Assembly (NCBI GenBank): GCA_037893245.1
Contig: JBAIAA010000026.1
Location: forward strand, 1-64,000
Source of the DNA: Crossaster papposus
Taxonomy: Eukaryota; Echinodermata; Asteroidea; Velatida; Solasteridae
Direction of reading: 5' to 3'
Length of the DNA: 64,000 nucleotides
Shown: positions 1 through 12,000 of the stretch, in pieces
Layout: every line of letters begins with the position of its first letter
Numbering within the stretch: the first letter of the stretch is position 1
Notes under the pieces: generated by a model
What the model saw: only the letters and a program-made list of their open reading frames with translations
Databases searched by the model: none
Told to the model about the DNA's origin: nothing
Translations under genes and position numbers: made by a program

Positions 1-42
1 TTTTAGACACTCGAAACAGCTCTGTGTTTGTCCAAACACATG

Positions 43-200
43 TCTAATTACCTCTGCCAGGCCTCAAACTTCGCAATTTTTAGGGCAAGGCCACTTTGGC
101 CTTGAATTGGTCAAATTTTTAAAGGGCACCGAGGCCATGAGGTAGGGCACCAAGGCCAACTTGCAAGTTAACGAAAGGGCACCAAGGCCCCCTTCTGATT
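43..200 (+). repeat. GGGCAC-GGCC interspersed repeat, copy 1
   Basis: Short blocks of the form AGGGCACCRAGGCC recur about every 30-50 bases. The stretch opens with CAGGCCTCAAACTTC, nearly the same as the opening of the reverse-strand copy at 5711-5950 (CAGGCCTCAAAGTTC), so the two look like members of one dispersed family. Class unknown; I see no terminal inverted repeats or coding potential. Confidence 0.5.
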
Positions 201-958
201 TCCTTTTTGTTTTTCACCATCTAAAAATGTGGGGGGGGATTAATTAATTTTATAATTTTTTTTAATTATTCTATTAAAAAATGTAAAATTAAAATAATTT
301 CCTAAGAGTATTCAGCTCAACTCACCGCGACTGAAGACATCCACACACAGACTGTCCGTGCGCCGAAAATCTAACCAATCTAACCAATGTTTATCCCCCA
401 AATTGTACGACTTTTCTAACTATGTCAGAAACTGCAAGTAAAACCTTCATTTGAAACCCCTGACTTTCAGCTATCGAATAATGCACATAAAATAGCAGTA
501 GGGTAGATGTACGACAGCTCATACTTTTTGTGAATGAAGCCCTTTTGCTCCGCCAAACTTTTCCCGAGAAAAACCGATCCACCCGTCCACGCGTTCGGCC
601 CCAGATTTTTCCCGAAAACATCGCGGAGTTTTAACTCAACGCGTTTTCCGAACCCCTAGTATAAAGCGAGTGACAGTTGAACGGGTTTCATTTTGATCCC
701 GAAGGGGCACATGTCATGTGCAAATATACATGTGTACATGATGCGTGATTTACGTGCACAAACATCTACGAACACCAGTGAACAAGCACAGTCCCAAGTA
801 CAGTGCAATTTAGCCGGGCGCCAACCTCGACAACCATGCGTAGATACGCGTGTTGCAAGATGAGTACCAGTGCAATTGTTCTCAAACGGTCGTTGGGGAC
901 CAAGCAAGTACTTCCGGCCCGTGTACAAATTTGGAATAAACAATGTGCGTCTCTCTTT
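201..958. other. No gene seen; AT-rich intergenic or intronic DNA
   Basis: Contains a G-run and an A/T-only stretch around 230-310, then mixed sequence. The short ORFs on both strands overlap each other and show no recognisable domain. It lies downstream of the last visible GBE1 exon and could be intron of that gene. Confidence 0.5.
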
Positions 959-1553
959 AATACTAGTCTTTGGGCAAGACGTTGCTTAATTCGCAGCCAC
1001 GAGAGGGCGCTATCGCGACAAACCATCATCACTCGCCATTAATTAGCCTCTGTCATGAAATGACGAAAATCAACCGAAGAGGGCGTTTTGAGGAAATTTG
1101 TCAATATGGCTTCCGAGCTCGCGCGTAAAACTAACGTAAGTAGCTATACCATGGAGGAAAGACAATAGATAGTTAGTGAATTGCGGGGAAATACTTAATA
1201 AAAAATGGCCAATCATAAAACTAGATTTTCTTTCCTGCACTTGAAAAGACCCGCCGTATATTTATGCTCCTTAGAAAACCGGTTAGGCCCAATTAACATT
1301 TAAACAAAACAAAAAATTCAGTGGCACTGAACTGAAGCTTTATTTGAAAGCCATATTTGAATGCCAAACAGTAAACAAATTCTGGGGCCAATTCATACAA
1401 CTTGATACATGTACAAGCAATATTATTTTTGTATTTTTAATTATTTTTTGACATCAAATATAAATTTGGGGCTTTACACACAAGCACTTGGTTCACATAA
1501 TTACTATATGGACGTTAAACCTCAACATTCCTAATCCTGCAATGTTAATTTAA

Positions 1554-1932
1554 AGGTAGTATACACCATTTGCAGATATCGAAAAAATTTACTACCGAAT
1601 TATTAAGAAATATCTTACTTATTTAAAAGTAAATAATGATTGTAGGCATCCAGCAAAATAAGGGCCCTAGATATCCTGTAATTGTTCCAAAAAATTGAAT
1701 GGTATAAACCAAAATTCATTCTCGCCGTCCGGCGAGCGCGAAAAAACAAAGATAACATAAGAATAACTGCTCGACTCCGGTGGAAAACAAACGCTGTTTT
1801 TCATGCTTTTCTCGGCATCCATGAATGTAAAAATTCGGACAGGTCAGTTAAACGATATTTACTATAAAATACAACCCCCCAAATCCACCCATTCCTGATA
1901 ATTCAACAAATTACCAATGGTGTATACTACCT
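1554..1932. mobile_element. TTAA-target MITE (piggyBac-like), copy 1
   Basis: Ends are inverted (AGGTAGTATACACCAT and complement) and flanked on both sides by TTAA (1550-1553 and 1933-1936). The sister units at 3299-3302 and 4571-4574 carry a single TTAA at the same place, giving an exact empty site. TTAA target choice is typical of the piggyBac superfamily; with 379 bp and no ORF this is non-autonomous. Related copies lie near 7265-7587, 23430-24729, 27527-27851 and 58385-58698. Confidence 0.85.
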
Positions 1933-2347
1933 TTAAAAACCAGTTTTAAATACTGTCACATTAAATGTACAGACGCCTGTGAAATCTAGTAATATTTTAC
2001 CCTTTTATTGACTGAAACCTGACATTAAAAGAACTTCGTAAATATTAAACTTGAATTTTTCAAGAATTATTCAATTGCGCCACGACCAATTAGGGAGCAC
2101 TCGGTCGATTGTGTGCACAATTTCTGGACGCCACCGTTTTGGTGTTTTTTTTCGGACTAAGCTTACACCTAAATTGTTAACAGAGGATAAATAGCAAGCA
2201 TTAATAACATTAACATGGTAAAGGTACAATGAATTTGCAGTTTGTCAACAAAGAAGTATGGCAACATTGCATGAGGAAAGTCGGCCCAACATTAACTGTT
2301 TATAAACAATGTAAACGTCGAAGTACAGCTATAGCTCTCCCAAAGGT

Positions 2348-2547
2348 CGAGTTGTCTCAACGGGCGAGTTGTCTCAACGGGCGAGTTGTCTCAACGGTCG
2401 ACTTGTCTCAACGGTCGACTTGTCTCAACGGTCGACTTGTCTCAACGGTCGACTTGTCTCAACGGTCGACTTGTCTCAACGGTCGACTTGTCTCAACGGT
2501 CGACTTGTCTCAACGGTCGACTTGTCTCAACGGTCGACTTGTCTGAC
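2348..2547 (+). repeat. 17-bp minisatellite in unit 1
   Basis: Eleven full tandem copies of CGACTTGTCTCAACGGT (early copies read CGAGTTGTCTCAACGGG) followed by a partial one. The same array is shorter in unit 2 (from 3711) and unit 3 (from about 4981), so it varies in length between recent duplicates. SalI-type GTCGAC sites occur in nearly every unit. Confidence 0.9.
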
Positions 2548-2839
2548 ATCTGCTAGCTACGCACGTACGTATATAGCGCAGCACGCTTTCACAAACTGAC
2601 CATTTTTTCAGTCGCTGTTTCTTTCTCTTTCGTAATTTTACGGTTTTGGATGACATTTAGCCTTATGCCTACGATTTATCCTTTCGAAATAACCACAGCC
2701 TTTAGAGCTCCGTCGTAAGCCATAAAGTTCTGACATCGACGACACACGTGTTGCTGTTGGTAAGCGCCGCCATTTTGACAATTTTCCTCGCGTTGACCTT
2801 TTAGAAAGGTCATGACAGAGGCTAATGGAGCTACCTCTG

Positions 2840-4084
2840 TAGCCTCTGTCATGAAATGACGAAAATCAACCGAAGAGGGCGTTTTGCGGAAATTTGTCAA
2901 TATGGCTTTCGAGCTCGCGCGTAAAACTAACGTAAGTAGCCATACCATGGAGGAAAGACAACAGATAGTTAATGAATTGCGGGGAAATACTTAATAAAAA
3001 ATGGCCAATCATAAAACTAGATTTTCTTTCCTGCACTTGAAAAAACCCGCCGTGTATTTATGCTCCTTAGAAAACCGGTTAGGCCAAATTAACATTTAAA
3101 CAAAACAAAAAATTCAGTGGCACTGAACTGAAGCTTTATTTGAAAGCCATATTTGAATGCCATACAGTAAACAAACAACTTGATACATGTACAAGCAATA
3201 TTATTTTTGTATTTTTAATTATTTACACACAAGCACTTGGTTCACATAATTACTATATGGACGTTAAACCTCAAAATTCCTGATCCTGCAATGTTAATTT
3301 AAAAACCAGTTTTAAATACTGTCACATTAAATGTACAGACGCCTGTGAAATCTAGTAATATTTTATCCTTTTATTGACTGAAACCTGACATTAAAAGAAG
3401 TTCGTAAATATTAAACTTGGATTTTCCAAAAATTATTCAATTGCGCCACGACCAATTAGGGAGCACTCGGTCGATTGTGTGCACAATTTCTGGACGCCAC
3501 CGTTTTGGGTTTTTTCGGACTAAGCTTACACCTAAATTGTTAACAGAGGGTAAATAGCAAGCATTAATAACATTAACATGGTAAAGGTACAATGAATTTG
3601 CAGTTTGTCAACAAAGAAGTATGGCAACATTGCATGAGGAAAGTCGGCCCAACACTAACTGTTTATAAACAATGTAAACGTCGAAGTACAGCTATAGCTC
3701 TCCCAAAGGTCGAGTTGTCTCAACGGGCGAGTTGTCTCAACGGGCGAGTTGTCTCAACGGTCGACTTGTCCCGAGTCGAGTTGTCTCAACGGTCGACTTG
3801 TCTGACATCCGCTAGCTACGCACGTACGTATATAGCGCAGCACGCTTTCACAAACTGACCATTTTTTCAGTCGCTGTTTCTTTTTCTTTCGTAATTTTAC
3901 GGTTTTGGATGACATTTAGCCTTATGCCTACGGTTTATCCTTTCGAAATAACCACAGCCTTTAGAGCTCCGTCGTGAGCCATAAAGTTCTGACATCGACG
4001 ACACACGTGTTGCTGTTGGTAAGCGCCGCCATTTTGACAATTTTCCTCGCGTTGACCTTTTAGAAAGGTCATGACAGAGGCTAA
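2840..4084 (+). repeat. Foldback array unit 2
   Basis: Second direct copy of the unit, about 1245 bp, with the same inverted termini. It has the empty TTAA site at 3299-3302 and a short 17-bp minisatellite from 3711. It also lacks a short piece after the string ATTATTT (near 3222) that units 1 and 3 share, so it is internally deleted there. Confidence 0.8.
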
Positions 4085-5390
4085 TTAGCCTCTGTCATGA
4101 AATGACGAAAATCAACCGAAGAGGGTGTTTTGCGGAAATTTGTCAATATGGCTTTCGAGCTCGCGCGTACGACTAACGTAAGTAGCTATACCATGGAGGA
4201 AAGACAACAGATAGTTAATGAATTGCGGGGAAATACTTAATAAAAAATGGCCAATCATAAAACTAGATTTTCTTTCCTGCACTTGAAAAGACCCGCCGTG
4301 TATTTATGCTCCTTAGAAAACCGGTTAGGCCAAATTAACATTTAAACAAAACAAAAAATTCAGTGGCACTGAACTGAAGCTTTTGAAAGCCATATTTGAA
4401 TGCCATACAGTAAACAAACAACTTGATACATGTACAAGCAATATTATTTTTGTATTTTTAATTATTTTTTGACATCAAATATAAATTTGGGGCTTTACAC
4501 ACAAGCACTTGGTTCACATAATTACTATATGGACGTTAAACCTCAAAATTCCTGATCCTGCAATGTTAATTTAAAAACCAGTTTTAAATACTGTCACATT
4601 AAATGTACAGACGCCTGTGAAATCTAGTAATATTTTATCCTTTTATTGACTGAAACCTGACATTAAAAGAAGTTCGTAAATATTAAACTTGGATTTTTCA
4701 AAAATTATTCAATTGCGCCACAACCAATTAGGGAGCACTCGGTCGATTGTGTGCACAATTTCTGGACGCCACCGTTTTGGGTTTTTTCGGACCAAGCTTA
4801 CACCTAAATTGTTAACAGAGGGTAAATAGCAAGCATTAATAACATTAACATGGTAAAGGTACAATGAATTTGCAGTTTGTCAACAAAGAAGTATGGCAAC
4901 ATTGCATGAGGAAAGTCGGCCCAACACTAACTGTTTATAAACAATGTAAACGTCGAAGTACAGCTATAGCTCTCCCAAAGGTCGAGTTGTCTCAACGGGC
5001 GAGTTGTCTCAACGGGCGAGTTGTCTCAACGGGCGAGTTGTCTCAACGGGCGAGTTGTCTCAACGGTCGACTTGTCCCGAGTCGAGTTGTCTCAACGGTC
5101 GACTTGTCTGACATCCGCTAGCTACGCACGTACGTATGTAGCGCAGCACGCTTTCACAAACTGACCATTTTTTCAGTCGCTGTTTCTTTTTCTTTCGTAA
5201 TTTTACGGTTTTGGATGACATTTAGCCTTATGCCTACGGTTTATCCTTTCGAAATAACCACAGCCTTCAGAGCTCTGTCGTAAGCTATAAAGTTCTGACA
5301 TCGACGACACACGTGTTTCTGTTGGTAAGCGCCGCCATTTTGACAATTTTCCTCGCGTTGACCTTTTAGAAAGGTCATGACAGAGGCTAA
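4085..5390 (+). repeat. Foldback array unit 3
   Basis: Third direct copy, about 1306 bp, joined to unit 2 so that the two termini abut as AGGCTAATTAGCCT. Empty MITE site at 4571-4574. It ends directly at the right outer arm of the composite element. Confidence 0.8.
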
Positions 5391-5470
5391 TGGCGAGTGA
5401 TGATGTTTGTCGCGATAGCGCCCTCTCGTGGCTGCGAATTAAGCAACGTCTTGCCAAAAGACTACTCTCT

Positions 5471-5710
5471 TACGCAAGGCTGTCGTTCTGCATCGTTCAC
5501 ATGCTGCTGCTGCTGGCGGCGTGGCTTTCCCCCCCGGCCCTAGTACAGTGTGTACGTCGTGTGTCCCGGCCGTCTTCCCCGCCCGTCCGTCCGTGAGTTT
5601 TTAAATAGCTATGAAGCAGCAACCGACGCTCTGTGTGTGCGTGTGTGATACAGAGCATACATGTACATGTGTGGGTGTACAAAGTACGTGTTCGGTTTTA
5701 AATAATCCAG
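5471..5710. other. No gene; GT-rich and GC-rich spacer
   Basis: Holds CCGTCCGTCCGT-like and TGTGTGTGCGTGTGTG low-complexity tracts. No gene or RNA seen. Confidence 0.5.
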
Positions 5711-5950
5711 TTATTTTTTGCGGGGAATTTTATTTGCACACAAAATACTCCGTCCCGGCGACCGCCGTGTGCCATTTATCGCCGACATAAAAACATTAAT
5801 TTTGATCTCAAAAAGGGCACGGCGGCCATCGGAGAAAAAGGGCAAGGCATTTTTGGCCGTAAAAATGTCAGATTTTCTCGAGGCACCACGGCCAGTATGA
5901 AGGGCACCGGCGGCCATGGCCGTCGTGGCCGCCGGGAACTTTGAGGCCTG
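5711..5950 (-). repeat. GGGCAC-GGCC repeat, copy 2, abutting GBE1 exon 9
   Basis: Same family as the repeat at 43-200, in reverse orientation, with blocks such as GGGCACCGGCGGCC and GGCCGTCGTGGCC. On the minus strand its start, CAGGCCTCAAAGTTC, follows immediately after the GAG codon of the GBE1 ITIAE motif, with no splice donor between them. It therefore appears to have inserted within the coding exon, or it marks an allele or assembly break. Confidence 0.6.
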
Positions 5951-6078
5951 CTCTGCTATAGTGATGATATCTGGGTAGAAGGAATGCAACATGTGGTTGG
6001 CTAGCATCAAGTAGTTCAGAGCATCGGTGTCTGTTGCCATGCCAAAATACTCATGGTAACCACCACTAAATCCACTCT
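5951..6078 (-). CDS. GBE1: GBE1 exon 9, 3' end interrupted by repeat
   Basis: Acceptor TTTATTAG, then [28 protein letters not shown] and DIITIAE. The final E is the GH13 general acid. No donor GT follows; the next base is the first of the GGGCAC repeat. The frame stays open for about 80 further unrelated codons, which I do not regard as GBE1. Confidence 0.9.
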
Positions 6079-9000
6079 CTAATAAAACAAAAACAAAGAA
6101 AACTTGGATTGTCTCACTTGGTTATTCTTGGTTTATTTTATAGGGGCCATATTCATGAAACCTTCTAAGCCTAGTTGGTTACTAAAAAAAAAAATTACTA
6201 AAAAGGCCTGTAGTTGCTTGCATGATGCTAGCTTTGACCTAGGCTACCAAGCTTGTTCCCTGAATGACAATTTGTCCGATCCATATACCCGTCTCTGTAC
6301 GGCACACACAGCGCCAAGCACGCTAGCCTCATATACTCCACAGCCTGCATGCACATACGCCACACACGTACATAGTGGAAATTACTGGTCTTGAGGTGTA
6401 GGTCAGCTCGACTACATCTCGACGCGAGTAATTCCCACTATTTTTCAGAAATAAACAATGCTGTATTTGTTTTACCACACCTCATAAATATTCACTGCCT
6501 TGTCGATAACAGCCTTCATAGATTTTGCATCTTTGTTCAGCACATGATATTCAAGTTCTTCGTCAGTCAATGACGGAGATCTAGTAACGTTACTGAGACT
6601 GGTTCCGTAAAGTTTACATGCCACAGACTACATGTCTACAAGGCGGGTTCCAGAGGAAATTTTGAGTGCTACCAGAAAAGAATACCGCACGGCAGCCGGA
6701 GCTGGATACTCACCGGGATGACGTCACCTGACAGCGTATCATTTTTACTTCCCGGACGCGCAGCGGAATCGACCAATGACGCGCTCAAATTTGCTCATGA
6801 ATATTTACGGGGTGTGGTAATATTATACCAAATGAAAGCTTACTATGCAGGCTTTCCAACCATAACGTTTCCGACATAATACCTATTTTAGTAGAGTGGG
6901 TCACAAATATCTAATGAGCTTACCAATGCCATGATGGTGATAAATCATGGATGTAACGCCATCAAACCGGAAACCATCAAAGTGATATTCTTCCACCCAC
7001 CATCTCAGATTGGACAAGAGAAAACGAAGTACCTCCCAGCTAGACCAAAGAAACAAAGTTACACAAATGAAGTTACTTGAACCATTCTTTCAGAGTCTTA
7101 AAAACTATTTGTGAGGTGTTCTGACAAAATGAGACAGAACTGGGCAGAGGGTGACTAAAAATGAGAAATCTCAGGTGTTAGAAACGAGGATAACATTCTC
7201 CTTACAATGCTGTTTCTTCCACTTAAATCAAAGCTATGGCTGTCTAAAGTTCGCATTTATCAACAGGTCGCAAAAGATTGCGCTAAATATCCTGTAATAT
7301 GTTCCGAAAAATTTAAATTTATACAAAACAAATCGTGATCGCCGGACGACGATCGTGAAAAAAACCAAGAACTGCCCGATGTCGATTGAAAAAAAATGTT
7401 GAAAAATGCCGGACGGCGATCGCGAATTTTTCTTTATAAAATTCAATTTTTGGGAATAATTACAGGATATCTAGCGCAATCCTTTTGCTGAATGACTAGA
7501 ATCATTATTTACTTTCAATTGAGTAAGATATTTCTTAATAATTCGGTAGTAAATATTTTCGATATCTGCAAATGGTGTATCCTACCTTTAAGGTTCAATG
7601 TAAGATGAGATATTTTTGATACCTTGTGTAGTTAAATAGCCTGCTATCCCACAACATGTGTTGCCCACGATGTCCCTCATGGAAGAAACAGGAATCAGAG
7701 CCATCAAACTGATTGAGTCCATCCAACACATTCTTGGCTGCGTGGCTGTGCACGACATCTAAGAACACCAGCAGCCCTCGCTGATGGGCCTCATCAACTA
7801 ACCGCTTCAGAGCTTCTGGGTTGCCATAGCGACTGTTTCAAGGAAAAATAATGGTAGTACAGTTGAGCAGAAAAAAAAAAACCCTCTTTTTTTCAATTGT
7901 GACCGGCTCTACCAAAAGGTGTATTAAGTCGCGCTGTGCACTATCATGTAATGCCCGCTCAACGTTGAGAGGATAAACATTTCATCAAAAGGTGATTTTC
8001 ATTTGTTGTCATGAATGACATCTTTAATACCTATAGTTACAGGTTTCATTCCAAAAAAATGTTGATTTTGCTAAATAAAGTGGAAAAAAATTGCATTTTG
8101 TGTGCATCGTTCTGTTGTAGTACAACAGAGCCGGCTATTTCAAAGCCTGTTTTCTCAGTTGTATAATTTGAACTCCAAGGAAGTAATCAATATGCAAACA
8201 CGTCATATCTCCTAAACGAGAGGTGCTATGGAGCTATATTTTATAGCAAATGAAAGCTTATGTTGTGGGCGTTTTAACCATGTTTATAACTCAATTTCTT
8301 TTGTTGCGACATAATACACCTTTTTGTAGAGCTGGTCACAAATACTACCCCTTATTTTTTTTTATTCAATTATTTTTCATTTTCTTTGCAATTGATTACT
8401 TACTGTAAAGGGGCACAAGCCAGCTAGACTATACAGGGTGTCTACAAAAAAAAGGATACCCATTTTTAAATTCATATTATTGTAAAACTACTGTCCAATG
8501 GTACAAGGTTCATTATGTCATTGCCATGGATGACTGAACAAACAAGACTTTATGAAAGGCACTAAAATCGGCACTGTGACAAGTTGTTTTTACTTGAGTG
8601 ACAAAGATCAGGCAGTTGTTTTTAAGGACAAATTCTTTTGCCGTTTGAACACATTGAACAAGTTATGACAGGGTCCATGAATCTTTTTTCTGATCCATAT
8701 TTCTTTTTTGTGGTACATGTACACTTACCTGACATTTTAAGGTGATGTACATGTACCCTCCACATGGCCACTATTCCTGTTAATGCATAGCTGGCATCTT
8801 CGTCTCATGTCACTTACTGCCCGCCTTATCATCCCAACTTGTCACAGTGCTGATTTAAGTGCCTTTCATAAATGTGACTCACTCCATCGTAATCAGGAAT
8901 AAGTCGCCGAGGCCGTTTTACGCAATCGGCCGTTGAAGTGAACGCATGGGTGAAAATCGTGACCAAGTCGATTTTCTGAACATTTGTATTTTTAGGAAGT

Positions 9001-12000
9001 GTAGTTATCACAGATTATTGTCATTATTGTCTTGTATGTAAAAAACGATCAATAACGATGAAAATGAAGAGGATTTGTGTGCGCTGTCTGTATGATTGGG
9101 GTGCATTATTGATATGATATTTCTAGGTCGGGGCGGACGTCTGAGAACCTTCATAATAACGCGTCAAATGTCATATCTTAAATATTTTTGAAAATATGAC
9201 ACCTATAGATCGGGGCGGACATGCATCACAGGTCACCGCGCCGATGAAAACGATGATCGCGCGTGCAGTCTTGTATGCTTCAGTGCAGTGTCGGCGCGCA
9301 TTGTTTTCATCGGCGCGCTGACCTGTGACGTATGTCCGCCCCGATCTATAGGTGTCATATTTTCAAAAATATTTAAGATATGAAATACAAACTACGGGAG
9401 ATTGTTGTCAAGGTAGTGATCATAATGTGGAAACTGTTATGACAATCAGACAACAGGAAGTATGCCGTTGCTATGGTTGTTTATTGGAAAGCCTGCATTT
9501 GCGTTTACTTTTACAACTGTTTATTTCAAAGCTGTTTTTCTCGGAATGTGGATTCGGCCAATTAATATCACCTGTCATCTTCATCCGACCATAACTCGTT
9601 AACCTAAACAGATACACACTTGTGATGGGTATCATTAGAAAGCTTATGAAATTCCCTTTCTCACCATGTGCATATCTCAAAAAGTCATTTTGAGACTTAT
9701 TCCTGATTACGATGGAGTGGGTCACAAATGTCTTGTTTGTTCAGTCATCCAACCATGGCAATGACATAATAAACCTTATACCATTGGACAGATGCCATTC
9801 TACCATTTCCACAGGCATTTGTCTTTTTCAGAAATATTCAGTAGTGTTGCAATAATATAAATTTGAAAATGGGTATCTTTTTTGTTGGACTAACATTGAT
9901 AATATGTGACTCGCTCCAGGAAAAGGTGACATAAGTCGCAAAATATTAAAATAGAGTTATGTGCATAATTAAAAAGTACAGGATATAAGCTTTCATTTGG
10001 TACATAGTACAGCTCCATAGCCCCTCTCGTTTCGGTGATATGACATTTTTGCATATTAATAGTTCTATGGAATTCAAAATACACAACTGAGAAAACAGGC
10101 TTCGACTGAAACGCAACAAAACTAAGACAATACATTGGAACCATGCACTCTTAACCAGTTCGCGCCGGATGACGTATATAAACGCAAAGTTTTCCCCAAA
10201 TTCAAAACGGATGACGCATAAACACGCCAAGTTCAAGTTCGGAAATGTCTGTCAGCAGCGAGCAAGTCCGTGGGTGTGCTTCTTGGCACTATCGGCCTGA
10301 ACCCGCCTCGGATCGAGTTTTGTTAAAAATAATCCCGCGCGTCGGCTTAGTGATGTTAAACGAATCCCGGCGCAAACTGGTTATAAGGTTTTGTTTCACT
10401 TTATCGAATTCCATCTTTTTGTTAATTAAATCTGAAACTTTGGATATTAAAGATGTAATTTAAGACAAAAAATGAAAATCTAATTTTGATAAAAATATTT
10501 ATTCTATAAACTTTAACCCAACCATAAATGCATAGCGCGACTTATGTCACCTTTTCCCGGAGCGGGTCACATATGGTTTCAAAGATACTGGTTTTCACTT
10601 TAAAATGAGACATTAAACAGGAAAAGATGTTCCTGTCGCTATAGCATTTGGGGTCTCAAGTAAAGGGGTCTAGAGATAGATTTGGGTTAGGGTAAAATGT
10701 GACCTGTCATCACAAAATGAGCGTAAAGTCGGCAAAATCAAAAATTGAGATATGGGTATTTCTAAATTCTGTGGAAACAGAGCTTTCTAATGGTATATCA
10801 TTTGGAGGTTTGATACTCAATATTGTTTTTATTTTTATTTTTTAGTCTGGGGTCTTAATACAGAGATTATGAGAAAACGGGCATTTCTTGCGAGAAATTG
10901 TGTGAACGCGCACAGAAAGGCATAGTCAAAATTGTCTCATTTTTTTTTTTTTATCTGATCGTCCTGAAAAATTGAGAATTAATTGTTGGGGATTTAGTCT
11001 TAAAAAAAACCATATAATCTCAAAATCGACCACCCCTTCAAATTTTGACTTTGACTGGCTGTACTCTGGGAAATCACTCCGTGCGACTTTACGCTCATTT
11101 TGCGATGACAGGTCACAAATGAAAGAAAATGAAGAAGACAAATTAGGGTGATGTTGAAAATTATAGGTCGAAAGAATTTTCTGAGTTCGAGTCCAAACAA
11201 AAGAACCTGCCCCCACAACTAGGTGTATGCTAGAACACGTTTACCTTGCGGCTGCATAGAAGCTAGTGACTTGATACCCAAAGCTTGCATAGAAGGCATG
11301 CTCCATAATAGCCATCAGTTGAACTGCGTTATAACCTAGGCAGACAATTCAAAAGAAAAGTAAAAATGCAGGCTGAAAATTTTTAAGATGGGTTTATAAT
11401 GTATTCCAACATTAACGTCCGTCGATGTCAGTTTTTTTATAATAATCGATATATCGGAAATTCAATATCGAGTATACTCGATATATCAATTATTTTCCTT
11501 GTGCAAGATGAAGCCTAAAAACAGCGCTCAATATACTGAAGACCGACAGTTTAATAGGTAGGTTGCATATATAACATTAATCTTCCGCGCATGTTGTCGG
11601 TCCGAATAATATCGAATTGCGCCAGCCCGCGTGTTTATGGTTTTACAACGAAGATAAGAAATGATTACGGTTGCCGCTTCCGCTTGCTAGTTGATTCCAA
11701 GACCGAGCTGTTCATTTCTTCCTAATTGGCGCGCCGTCCGCTATCTATAAGCCCAGATAACGGACAGCGCGCACCGGAACAAATAAAAAGCTCGGTCTTG
11801 GAATCCAGACTGGCTTACTAGGCCAATAGCAGGGTGCAGAGTACGCTCCCCGCAATTCCCGACTCGTGATTGGCCACCCCAAAATGTTATCAGATCAAGA
11901 GAAGGGTTACGTCCCAATCAACCGTTAGGCTGACAAAGAACAACTTCACAAAGAACTTAGACAAAGAACAACTTCACAACCGCAGTTGGTCGTCGAACGT

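Larger units (their letters stand above)
1043..2825 (+). repeat. Foldback array unit 1 (with MITE insertion)
   Basis: First of three tandem direct copies, bounded by the 16-base inverted termini TTAGCCTCTGTCATGA and its complement. It is longer than its sisters because of the 379-bp insertion at 1554-1932. It also has the longest 17-bp minisatellite: 11 full units from 2348, against about 4-7 in units 2 and 3. Apart from these the copies are highly similar, so the amplification looks recent. Confidence 0.8.
959..5470. mobile_element. Composite foldback element with three internal units
   Basis: The bases at about 959-1042 reappear as reverse complement at about 5391-5470, with almost no differences; both contain GAGGGCGCTATCGCG or its complement. 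Between these outer arms lie three direct copies of one unit (1043-2825, 2840-4084, 4085-5390). Each unit starts TTAGCCTCTGTCATGA and ends with the complement TCATGACAGAGGCTAA. The whole behaves like a non-autonomous TIR element that has multiplied inside itself. No transposase is visible. Confidence 0.75.
8440..9890. mobile_element. Nested TIR element, outer shell
   Basis: Outer arms are about 110 bases: at left GTCTACAAAAAAAAGGATAC through ATGACTGAACAAACAAGA, at right the reverse complement ending GTTGGAC. Inside are a palindromic element (8548-8871) and a further TIR element (8872-9729). No ORF of note. Confidence 0.7.

Noticed and set aside
2229-2546. ORF starting MNLQFVNKEVWQHCMRK found in all three array units
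   Set aside because: Repeated only because the unit is duplicated; it runs into the minisatellite and ends differently in each copy. No domain.
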